Shown one piece after another: positions 1-6,670 of a DNA stretch of 10,419 nucleotides. Origin of the DNA: a bacterium (lineage in GTDB: Bacteria; Blakebacterota; Blakebacteria; Blakebacterales; Blakebacteraceae); assembly GCA_025774205.1 (NCBI GenBank), contig JALGWK010000094.1:1-10419 (forward strand). The letters run 5' to 3'. Positions within the stretch are counted from its first letter, which is position 1, and every line of letters begins with the position of its first letter. The position numbers and the translations under genes are program-made. A model generated the notes under the pieces. That model was not told the DNA's origin, searched no databases, and saw only the letters and a program-made list of their open reading frames with translations.

Positions 1-675
1 CTGAAAGACTTCGGGCGGGATACCGATGTCAGCCAGGAGGAGATCACCGGCAACGGTTGCCAATCCCGTCTTCGGCAGCGCCAGGGTCAGCGTCCGGTCG
101 GGTCGTACGACCGATCCGGGCGATTCACCGGTGGTGGCGTCGAGACCGGAGGGAACATCGAGCGAGAGGACCTGCCCACCCTTATCGTTGCACAGATCTA
201 TGAGTGCGGCGACTCGTCCGACCGGGGCTCCCCGGAGAGAGTAACCGATCAGGGCATCGATGATGATACCGGCCCGCCCGATCGCGTCGGCGGCCTCGGT
301 GGCGTCGAGAGGATGGACACCCGCTGCCCGGAGGATCCGGAGCTGGTCTGCCGCCGCGCCGCGTAGCGATTCCGGTTCCCTGTCGAGCAGAAGATTGACA
401 GGTATACCACGGTTATGCAGGTGCCGGGCGCAGCAGATGCCGCCCCCGCCGTTGCCGCCGGCGCCGGCCAGGATGGTCACCTCGCCTTTCCTCCCACCCA
501 GCATGTCCAGGGCGGTCAGAGCCAGGTTCCGCCCGGCATTCTCCATCATCTGCAGGATGCCCAGGCCGAATTCCTCCACCGCGATCCGGTCCACCTCCCG
601 CATCTGTTCCGTCGTGACTGCCGGGACAGAGAGGCCGTCTCCGGTCCGGAACAGCGACTCGCTCATCTCCTTCAT
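1..675 (-). CDS. nnrE: NAD(P)H-hydrate epimerase (YjeF N-terminal domain), 3' end cut by window
   Basis: This enzyme epimerises R- and S-NAD(P)HX, the hydrated damaged forms of NADH and NADPH, so that the S-specific dehydratase can restore the cofactor; it acts in the cytoplasm. The 225 visible residues cover nearly the whole YjeF N domain. Seen: MMENAGRN at 43-50, the Rossmann-type glycine loop GAGGNGGGGICCARHL at 71-86, DALIGYSLRGAP at 140-151, DVPSGLDATTGE at 173-184 and TLALPKTGL at 197-205. N75, D140 and S176 are the likely K+/active-site residues by family analogy. The family glycine loop usually ends GGDG; here it is GGGG. ATG at 675 is chosen because GGGAG lies 7 nt upstream; an in-frame ATG at 666 is possible. 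No stop occurs before the left edge, so a fused C-terminal ADP-dependent dehydratase domain can be neither shown nor excluded. Transcribed divergently from the M61 peptidase gene. Confidence 0.93.
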   Translation of the reverse strand, partial: MKEMSESLFRTGDGLSVPAVTTEQMREVDRIAVEEFGLGILQMMENAGRNLALTALDMLGGRKGEVTILAGAGGNGGGGICCARHLHNRGIPVNLLLDREPESLRGAAADQLRILRAAGVHPLDATEAADAIGRAGIIIDALIGYSLRGAPVGRVAALIDLCNDKGGQVLSLDVPSGLDATTGESPGSVVRPDRTLTLALPKTGLATVAGDLLLADIGIPPEVFQ

Positions 676-760
676 ACCATCACTCCCGTCGCCCCGTCAT
701 GATGCCTGCTGTCCATCCGGCATGGTACCTGTCCACGCTCAACTCCGAAACCCTCCAACC

Positions 761-782
761 ACAGGAGCGTATACAGGAGTGT
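761..782. repeat. Tandem 10-bp direct repeat in divergent spacer
   Basis: ACAGGAGCGT (761-770) and ACAGGAGTGT (773-782) match at 9 of 10 positions, are in the same orientation and have a 12-bp period, close to one helical turn. They lie in the 146-bp spacer between the divergent epimerase and M61 peptidase genes and overlap a TATACA hexamer (770-775). Such tandem sites can bind regulators, but this is only a possibility. I see no convincing sigma-70 promoter for either gene in the spacer. Confidence 0.35.
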
Positions 783-821
783 GATTGACTTCCTGACCTC
801 AACCAGCCTGGTGAGTTCCCC

Positions 822-2663
822 ATGATGATGACAATCCCGTCCCGCAGCCGGCGACACGCGTTCACGCTGCTGCCCGTCCTGATGATTATCACCGTTACTG
901 CCTGCACCGCCGCTCCGGCGCAGGAATACCCGGTCTCCTTCATCGTGACCATGGAGGATCCGCAGCTCCACTACTACCGGGTGGAGCTCCGGGTGCCTGA
1001 TATACCGGCGGGCGATCATCTCGATCTCATCATGCCGGTCTGGATCCCCGGATCGTACATGATCCGGGAATACCCCCAGTTCGTGAACGAGGAGGCTGCC
1101 CACGACCTGGAGGGGAATCCCCTCCCCTTCGAAAAGGTCGCCAAGAACCGATGGCGGGTGCGAACCGCCGGCGCCGGGGGACTCTCCTTCACCTACCGGG
1201 TTTTTGCGTACGAGAAGACCATCCGGCACTCCTACCTGGATGAGGAGCGGGCGATCATCAACGGGCCGCATATGTTCATGTTCCCCGAACCATTTAAAGA
1301 GGATCCGGTCAGGGTGGAGATTCGTCCCGGCCGCGGTTTCCCCCGGATCGCCACCGGTCTGCGGTCAGAACCTGGCCATCCCTTCATCCTCCAGGCCGAT
1401 GACTTCGACCAGCTCTACGACTGCCCGATCGAGATGGGAGAGATCGAGATCCTCCGCTTCCGCGTCGAAGGTGTCCCTCATGAGATCGCTGTCTCGGGCC
1501 CCGGTGACGTGAACCGGGAAGCGCTTACCCGCCACACCCGCCGGATCGTGGAGAGCGCCATCGGTGTGATCGGCGAGATCCCCTACGAGCGTTACGTCTT
1601 CATGATGGCCCAGGGAGTGGATGGGGGCGGTCTCGAACATTCAAATTCCACCTTTCTCGGGTTCCCCGGCGGGTACCTCGACTCGGAGGACACCATTCTG
1701 CAGCTGCTCGGGCTCATCGGACACGAGTTCTTCCACGCCTGGAACGTGAAGCGGATCAGGCCGATCGAACTGGGGCCCTTCGACTACAGTCGTGAGAACT
1801 ACACCAGGTCGCTCTGGGTGGCCGAGGGGCTGACGGTCTACTACGACAAACAGATCCGGCGGCGGGCCGGCTACCTGACCCAGGAGGGATTCCTCGGGGA
1901 ACTTGAAGGTGAGATTTTCCAATACCTCTTCCAGCCCGGCCATCTCCGCCAGAGCCCTGAAGAGGCCAGTTTCGACGCCTGGATCAAGAGCTACATCACC
2001 CATGAAGAGAGCTGGAACACGACTTTCTCCTATTATGCCAGCGGCAACCTGATCGGGGCGATGCTCGACCTGGACATCATCGCGACCACCGCAGGGGAGA
2101 AGTCACTCGATAACGTCATGAGGTACCTGTGGGAGGAGTTCTACCGGAAGCTCGATCGCGGATTCACCCCGTCCGAGTTCCAGGCGGCCTGTGAATATGT
2201 GGCCGGCAAGAGCTATACCGACTTCTTCGACCGTTATGTACGCAGCCGGACGGAGTTCGACTTCGATCCCTTCCTGGCACACGCCGGCCTGCGGCTCATC
2301 CGCGGCCCCGGACCCATCGATGACGGGCCGTACATGGGGGTGAGTCTGAATACCGATGACGGCCGGGTACGGATCACCGGCCTGATCGATGACACACCCG
2401 GCTGGCACCAGGGTTTGAGCATCGGGGATGAGATCACGGCGCTGGATGGAGTTCGATTCGACGGGTACGCCGGTTACATGACCGAATATGACAAACATCG
2501 ACCTGGTGACACGATCCGGGTCACGGTACTGCGCGATGGTGAGGAACGGACGATTCCGATCATCCAGGCGGGCTGGCCCCTCTCTGCCTCGCTGGAGATG
2601 ATCGCGGACCCGACTCCGGAACAGCAGCGGGTGTACGCCCGCTGGCTCCGTGTCGACCGGTGA
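822..2663 (+). CDS. M61-family metallopeptidase with C-terminal PDZ domain, predicted lipoprotein
   Basis: A zinc peptidase of 613 residues of the glycyl-aminopeptidase family M61. Seen: an N-terminal export signal with basic RSRR (8-11), a hydrophobic core to about residue 26 and a lipobox V-T-A-C with C28 as the likely lipidated cysteine; cleavage by signal peptidase I after APA (31-33) is the alternative. The beta-rich N-terminal half (about 35-225) fits the M61 N domain. GGGLEHSNST (268-277) precedes the zinc site HEFFHAWNVKRIRP (301-314), with H301 and H305 as ligands and E335 in WVAEGLTVYY as the third. SYYASGNLIGAMLDLDI (403-419) is another family block. A PDZ domain spans about 502-580 (GVSLN, GLIDDTPG, LSIGDEITALDG). 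It would therefore work outside the cytoplasmic membrane on short peptides or periplasmic proteins; the substrate is not predictable. Three ATGs stand in tandem (822, 825, 828); the first has TGGTGAG 6 nt upstream and is preferred. No operon partner is visible; the downstream neighbour is convergent. Confidence 0.93.
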   Translation: MMMTIPSRSRRHAFTLLPVLMIITVTACTAAPAQEYPVSFIVTMEDPQLHYYRVELRVPDIPAGDHLDLIMPVWIPGSYMIREYPQFVNEEAAHDLEGNPLPFEKVAKNRWRVRTAGAGGLSFTYRVFAYEKTIRHSYLDEERAIINGPHMFMFPEPFKEDPVRVEIRPGRGFPRIATGLRSEPGHPFILQADDFDQLYDCPIEMGEIEILRFRVEGVPHEIAVSGPGDVNREALTRHTRRIVESAIGVIGEIPYERYVFMMAQGVDGGGLEHSNSTFLGFPGGYLDSEDTILQLLGLIGHEFFHAWNVKRIRPIELGPFDYSRENYTRSLWVAEGLTVYYDKQIRRRAGYLTQEGFLGELEGEIFQYLFQPGHLRQSPEEASFDAWIKSYITHEESWNTTFSYYASGNLIGAMLDLDIIATTAGEKSLDNVMRYLWEEFYRKLDRGFTPSEFQAACEYVAGKSYTDFFDRYVRSRTEFDFDPFLAHAGLRLIRGPGPIDDGPYMGVSLNTDDGRVRITGLIDDTPGWHQGLSIGDEITALDGVRFDGYAGYMTEYDKHRPGDTIRVTVLRDGEERTIPIIQAGWPLSASLEMIADPTPEQQRVYARWLRVDR

Positions 2664-2722
2664 TGATCGGCGTGTGACCGGGGCGACCTGCTTGTCGGAG
2701 GTTGGTGAGTGGAGGGAGCTGG

Positions 2723-2765
2723 ATGTTACAGAACCGGGTCCCTCGCAACCGGTTGGACACAACAT
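2723..2765. terminator. Imperfect hairpin between convergent genes, possible terminator
   Basis: The 109-bp gap between the convergent M61 and aldehyde dehydrogenase genes contains nested inverted repeats: an outer ATGTT (2723-2727) / AACAT (2761-2765) and an inner AACCGG (2732-2737) / CCGGTT (2749-2754) with an 11-nt loop. The position suits transcription arrest from both sides. The internal loop is unpaired and there is no T-tract on either strand, so a classical factor-independent terminator is not shown. The rest of the gap holds nothing recognisable. Confidence 0.3.
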
Positions 2766-2772
2766 TACCTGA

Positions 2773-4191
2773 TCAGAAGTTGCGGTCGAACTCCTGCTCC
2801 AGATCGACTGCCGTCCGGGCCTCGTTCAGGAAGTGGACTTTTTCGAACTGTGCCCAGCGGGGATTCGGTCTCCGGCGGGTTATCCGGTGGATGTTGAGCA
2901 GGTGGGTGATGGTGATATTGTCGGTGGTGATGTTCCGCCCCCCCGAACCGCAGCTCAATGTGAAGGACGGTCTCAGGGCATTGTAGATGCCGCCGAGCGC
3001 GCCCTGGGTCGCCGGCATGTTCACGAGGATTCGTCCCGCGTCGATCACCTGCGAGAAGTACTTGATCCGTTCATCATCATTGGAATAGATGACCGCGGTG
3101 TGTCCCGCCCCTCCGAACCAGGTGATCTCGGTACAGCGCTTGATCGAGGTGTCGAAATCCTCCTCCGTGTAGAAGGCCAGGATCGGGGCCAGGATCTCGG
3201 CCGAGATCGGCACATCCCGTCCCACCCGGTCGAGTTTCGCGATCAGCAGGCGGGTGCCGACCGGCACCTCGATACCGGCACTCTCCGCTATCCTTTCAGC
3301 GCTCTGCCCGACGACCATGGCGTTCATGATACGCCGTTCACTGTCGTAGGCGATGGCGCCGACTTTTTCTGTCTCATCGGGCGTGAGGAAGTAGGCGCGC
3401 TGCAGTACGAACTCCTCCTCAACCCGGTCGGCGGTATCCCGCTTCACCACGACCGCCTGCTCGCTGGCGCAGACCGATCCGTTATCGAACAGTTTCGACC
3501 GCAGGATACTGGCAACAGCAAAAGGCACATCGGCGGTCCGGCCGATGTAGACCGGCACGTTGCCCGGTCCCACGCCGATGATGGGGGTTCCCGACAGGCG
3601 CGCCTTAGCCACCAGCTTGTCGGTTCCGGTCGCCAGGATGAGCGATATCTGCCGGCTCCTCATGATGTCGTTCACGGTGTCGGGCGAGGGTTTCACCAGC
3701 CACTGGATCGCGTTTTCAGGAGCGCCCGCCGCCCGGGCTGCTTCGGCGCATATCTCGGCGGTCGCCACGGTACTGCGACGGGCCGCCTGGTGAGGGCTGA
3801 TGATCAGGGGATTCCGGGTCTTCATGGCGATCAGGGCCTTGAAGATCGTCGTGGCAGTGGGATTGGTGACGGGCGTAAACGCGAAAATGGGACCGATCGG
3901 CTGGGCGACCTCAATAAGTCCGCGCCGCTCATCATCGGTGATCACCCCGACTGTCCGCTCGTTCCGGATGTCATCGTAGACGAGCTGGGCGGCGATGACG
4001 TTCTTGATAACCTTGTGCTCCCACACTCCGATACCGGTCTCTTCATGGGCCTGCTTCGCCAGGGTAACCCGGGCGTCCATGGCCCTGAGATAGATCTCGC
4101 GGACGATTCTATCCGTCTGTTCCTGATCGAAATCCCGGAACTCGGCAGCGGCAGATGTCGCCCGTTCGAGAAGTTCAGGCGCTTTCGACAT
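2773..4191 (-). CDS. Acylating (CoA-dependent) aldehyde dehydrogenase, AdhE N-domain type
   Basis: Predicted to interconvert an aldehyde, most likely acetaldehyde, with its acyl-CoA using NAD(H) and CoA in the cytoplasm. The 472 residues follow the aldehyde dehydrogenase half of bifunctional AdhE throughout: EETGIGVWEHKVIKN (50-64), TPVTNPTATTIFKAL (106-120), MKTRNPLIISPHQAA (123-137), LATGTDKLV (186-194), GVGPGNVPVYI (206-216), then FDNGSVCASEQ (235-245) with the catalytic thiol C241, and CGSGGRNITTDNI (414-426) near the end. The chain stops about 50 residues after that block, where AdhE would enter the linker to its iron alcohol dehydrogenase half, which is absent. The N-terminus begins directly with the catalytic domain, so no obvious microcompartment-targeting extension is present. 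ATG at 4191 has a near-perfect AAGGAGG (4205-4199) 7 nt upstream. It lies 62 bp downstream of the membrane/spermidine-synthase-like gene on the same strand and may be co-transcribed with it. Specificity for longer or substituted aldehydes (EutE, PduP or succinate semialdehyde types) cannot be excluded. Confidence 0.9.
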   Translation of the reverse strand: MSKAPELLERATSAAAEFRDFDQEQTDRIVREIYLRAMDARVTLAKQAHEETGIGVWEHKVIKNVIAAQLVYDDIRNERTVGVITDDERRGLIEVAQPIGPIFAFTPVTNPTATTIFKALIAMKTRNPLIISPHQAARRSTVATAEICAEAARAAGAPENAIQWLVKPSPDTVNDIMRSRQISLILATGTDKLVAKARLSGTPIIGVGPGNVPVYIGRTADVPFAVASILRSKLFDNGSVCASEQAVVVKRDTADRVEEEFVLQRAYFLTPDETEKVGAIAYDSERRIMNAMVVGQSAERIAESAGIEVPVGTRLLIAKLDRVGRDVPISAEILAPILAFYTEEDFDTSIKRCTEITWFGGAGHTAVIYSNDDERIKYFSQVIDAGRILVNMPATQGALGGIYNALRPSFTLSCGSGGRNITTDNITITHLLNIHRITRRRPNPRWAQFEKVHFLNEARTAVDLEQEFDRNF

Positions 4192-4253
4192 CAGACATCC
4201 TCCTTCAACCCTCTTGAGTCAGACCCTGCACCACCGACAGAGGACGATCACAG

Positions 4254-6479
4254 CTACCAGTGGATAACACTCAGCAGATTCGAGTAGTCGTCGGTCCAGA
4301 GACGGGTTTCGCGGGGTGCCTCAATAGCCCGCCAAGCCGGATCGACGGCAAATGATGCCAGATATTGCGGTCGGGAAGCAAGAACGACCCACGTGGAGGC
4401 CGATCTGCCCTTTCGCTGTTCCTCCGGTGAGATAGCGTCATCGACACGGATGAGGGCCTCACATTCCAGGGAACGGGAAAGCGCGCCCACCACCGGTTCC
4501 AGGTCGATATAGATGTTGGAGATATGGAATACCAGCAGCCCCTCCGGCGCAAGGCGATCGAGGTACATCCCGACTGCCTCCCGGGTGATGGTGTGCACCG
4601 GGATGGCGTCCGATCCATACGCGTCGACGATGATCAGGTCGAAGATCCCTTCTTCAGTCCCGGAGATCGAGAGTCGCCCATCACCGAGCACGATCTCCCA
4701 TGAGGCGTCGCTGTCGGAGAGATAGCTGAAGAATCGGGGATCGCCGGCGATCTCCGCCACGACCGGATCGATCTCGTAAAAGGTCCAATGCTGTTTCTCC
4801 GTCCCGTAGGCGGCCATCGCCCCCGTCCCGAGGCCTATCGCGCCGACGCGGGCCGCCGGGAAGCGTTCATTCACGAACGCCATGATGTCGCCCGCCGGAC
4901 CTGAGGGATGGTAGTAGAGGAGCGGGATCGACCGTTCGTTATCGGCCAGGTTCTGGAGACCGTGACGCGTATTGCCGTGGATCAGACTGTTGAAGGTCTC
5001 TCCATCCTGTTCGTAGCGGATCACCCGGCTGACACCGAAGAAGGAGCGTTCCGCGAAGATCGATCTGCCGGCGCGTCCGAAGCCCCAGAAGAGCATGCCT
5101 GCCACGAGGACCCCGCCCACGGCGAGACCGAACCGTCGTCGGTTCCGGCTCCCCAGGTAGCAGAAGAAGGCGGCTGCCGCGTAGAGCGGTGTCCGGAGCG
5201 AGTTGGTATCCATGTCGAGACCGAGCAGGCCGAGCAGGGCCGGCACCAACAGGATCAGCAGCACGAGCCCGAGCATGACGGCCAGGTCCCCCCGCCAGCC
5301 GGTCTTCCGATCCTGGACCCCACTCCCCGGGAGGGCGAGCGCCAGCAGGAGGAGAACCAGCGGATACTCGAGGATGCGGGTGAAGAGGAGCGGTGCGATG
5401 AGGGCGTTGAAGAGACCGCCGAGAGCCCCCCCGACCGCGATCCAGAAGTAGAACCGGGTCAGATCCTCCGCCGGAGGTCTCGATCTGACCAGTTCTCCGT
5501 GACAGATCATGGCGGCCAGGAAGAATGTGACGAGGTGCACCGGGTACACCAGGGTGACCGGGCTGGTGGCCTGGATGAGCAGCAGGAAGATGAGCGTTAC
5601 CAGGGCGCCGGGGAAGAGCCGGAGCACCAGTTCGCGAGAGAGCACCACCCGACGCGCGAAGACCAGGACGAACGTGAGCAGGTAGAGCGCCAGCGGGATC
5701 ACCCAGAAGAGCGGGATGACTGCGATGTCAGTCGAGATGTACTGCGTCACGCCGAGCAGGAGACTGGAGGGCAGAAAGGCGTACCAGACCCAGCGAAGGG
5801 TCGTCCGGGGCATTCTGTTGGTGCCGGTGGAACTCTGCGGAATCGCGGAGGCAATCCCCTCCCCCAGCGCCGGCTTCCCCTTCAGGGCGATGGCTCCACT
5901 CGCCAGGATCAGCAGCGCTGCCAGGCCATACATCAGGCTCCAGGCGCGACTCTGGCCGGTCAGCGGCAGGAGCCACTCCAGGACGAAGGGATAGGCCAGA
6001 AGGGCCAGCAGACTGCCCAGATTACTGGCGGCATAGAGGAAGTAGGGATCGGCCGCTTCACGGTGCCGTGTGGACACGAACCATCTCTGCAGCAGCGGCG
6101 CGGTCGTGGTGACCGCGAAGAACGGCGGCGCCACCACCAGGAGGAGCGTACTCAGGAGCCAGAGGGTCGGGCTCTGCCCTCCAGCCGGAGGACCGGTCGA
6201 GGCCAGTGTGATCGGCAGGAAGAGGAAGGGGAGAGCGAGGATGACGAAGTGGACGAGGAGCTGGACTTTCAGGCTCAGGCGGCCGGCCAGCAGATGCGAA
6301 TAGGCGTACCCGGCGAGCAGCACCACCTGATAAAAGACCATGCAGGTGTTCCAGACCGCGGGAGCGCCGCCGAGGAGCGGCAGCACCATCTTCCCGACCA
6401 TCGGCTGGAGGGAGAAGGCGAGAAAGGCGCTCAGGAACAGCGCGGCCGTATAGCAGACGAGGATCAGAACGTTGAGCAC
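4254..6479 (-). CDS. Polytopic membrane protein fused to spermidine-synthase-like methyltransferase-fold domain
   Basis: A 741-residue protein in two parts. Residues 1 to about 467 are strongly hydrophobic, with about 12 or more likely membrane segments (for example 3-24, 47-65, 72-91, 106-129, 147-168, 181-199, 231-248, 255-274, 289-303, 313-326, 398-419 and 452-467). The C-terminal part (about 480-741) has a spermidine-synthase/Rossmann fold: LIHGNTRHGLQN (499-510), GLGTGAMAAYG (549-559), the acidic ligand E569 in YEIDP, GDGR (599-602), then IIVDAYGSDAIPVHTIT (616-632) and TDDYSNL (729-735). This is the architecture often labelled 'fused MFS/spermidine synthase'; its biochemical role is not established. 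Where true aminopropyltransferases have a D-S/T-x-D-P active-site motif, this protein has DAYGSDAIP, so polyamine synthesis should not be assumed. The start is GTG at 6479. An in-frame TGA lies three codons upstream, so no earlier start is possible, but AAGGAG is only 1 nt away from the GTG. Divergent from pgi; the aldehyde dehydrogenase gene follows after 62 bp. Confidence 0.88.
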   Translation of the reverse strand: MLNVLILVCYTAALFLSAFLAFSLQPMVGKMVLPLLGGAPAVWNTCMVFYQVVLLAGYAYSHLLAGRLSLKVQLLVHFVILALPFLFLPITLASTGPPAGGQSPTLWLLSTLLLVVAPPFFAVTTTAPLLQRWFVSTRHREAADPYFLYAASNLGSLLALLAYPFVLEWLLPLTGQSRAWSLMYGLAALLILASGAIALKGKPALGEGIASAIPQSSTGTNRMPRTTLRWVWYAFLPSSLLLGVTQYISTDIAVIPLFWVIPLALYLLTFVLVFARRVVLSRELVLRLFPGALVTLIFLLLIQATSPVTLVYPVHLVTFFLAAMICHGELVRSRPPAEDLTRFYFWIAVGGALGGLFNALIAPLLFTRILEYPLVLLLLALALPGSGVQDRKTGWRGDLAVMLGLVLLILLVPALLGLLGLDMDTNSLRTPLYAAAAFFCYLGSRNRRRFGLAVGGVLVAGMLFWGFGRAGRSIFAERSFFGVSRVIRYEQDGETFNSLIHGNTRHGLQNLADNERSIPLLYYHPSGPAGDIMAFVNERFPAARVGAIGLGTGAMAAYGTEKQHWTFYEIDPVVAEIAGDPRFFSYLSDSDASWEIVLGDGRLSISGTEEGIFDLIIVDAYGSDAIPVHTITREAVGMYLDRLAPEGLLVFHISNIYIDLEPVVGALSRSLECEALIRVDDAISPEEQRKGRSASTWVVLASRPQYLASFAVDPAWRAIEAPRETRLWTDDYSNLLSVIHW

Positions 6480-6503
6480 TCCTTCACGAGTTTGGAACCA
6501 GAC

Positions 6504-6532
6504 AATGTATTCAGTGCCCTGTTACGCAACAA
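6504..6532 (-). promoter_or_regulatory. Weak candidate promoter for the fused membrane protein gene
   Basis: Read on the minus strand, TTGTTG (6532-6527) is separated by 17 bp from TACATT (6509-6504), which would give a leader of about 18 nt before GTG at 6479. The hexamers match the sigma-70 consensus at only 3 of 6 and 4 of 6 positions. Spacing and placement are good, but the match is weak enough to be chance. Confidence 0.22.
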
Positions 6533-6545
6533 CCGCTGCAATCGA

Positions 6546-6555
6546 ACGGCGCCGT
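6546..6555. repeat. 10-bp perfect palindrome in divergent spacer
   Basis: ACGGCGCCGT is identical to its reverse complement. It lies upstream of the candidate promoter of the membrane protein gene in the 191-bp spacer shared with pgi. A regulator site is possible; a GC-rich palindrome of this length can also occur by chance. Confidence 0.3.
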
Positions 6556-6595
6556 ATCTCGTAAGGTCCCCGGTAACACTCTACCCTTTCTGAAC

Positions 6596-6605
6596 ACTCA
6601 TGAGT
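6596..6605. repeat. 10-bp perfect palindrome in divergent spacer, pgi side
   Basis: ACTCATGAGT is identical to its reverse complement and lies about 66 bp upstream of the pgi ATG. It abuts TAGTAT (6605-6610), which resembles a -10 hexamer but has no -35 partner at a suitable distance. It is the second 10-bp palindrome in the same spacer. Apart from the two palindromes and the weak minus-strand promoter I see nothing else in 6480-6670. Confidence 0.3.
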
Positions 6606-6670
6606 AGTATGGGAAGTTCGGTAAAAAACCAGGCCTCGGGGAGAATACTTGATGAATCTCGCAGATCACT

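Noticed and set aside
770-775. TATACA as a -10 box for the M61 peptidase gene
   Set aside because: No -35-like hexamer occurs 16-18 bp upstream and there is no extended -10 TG, so it is not called a promoter.
785-790. TTGACT as a -35 box for the M61 peptidase gene
   Set aside because: The sequence 16-18 bp downstream has no -10-like hexamer, and transcription would start almost at the initiation codon.
2813-2843. Plus-strand hairpin GTCC/GGAC followed by TTTTT, as a terminator for the M61 gene
   Set aside because: The stem has only 4-5 outer pairs with a mismatched interior and lies about 150 nt past the stop inside the convergent gene; too weak to call, although the T-tract is real.
2833-4287. 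484-codon open frame on the plus strand, antisense to the aldehyde dehydrogenase gene
   Set aside because: The minus strand has a complete AdhE-type domain with a catalytic cysteine motif and an excellent ribosome-binding site. The antisense translation is rich in Asp, Gly and Arg without a recognisable fold, as expected for the shadow of a GC-rich gene.
4908-6593. 561-codon open frame on the plus strand, antisense to the fused membrane protein gene
   Set aside because: Its translation is a Glu/Gln/Arg-rich low-complexity string that mirrors the Leu-rich membrane segments of the real gene; no domain or ribosome-binding site supports it.
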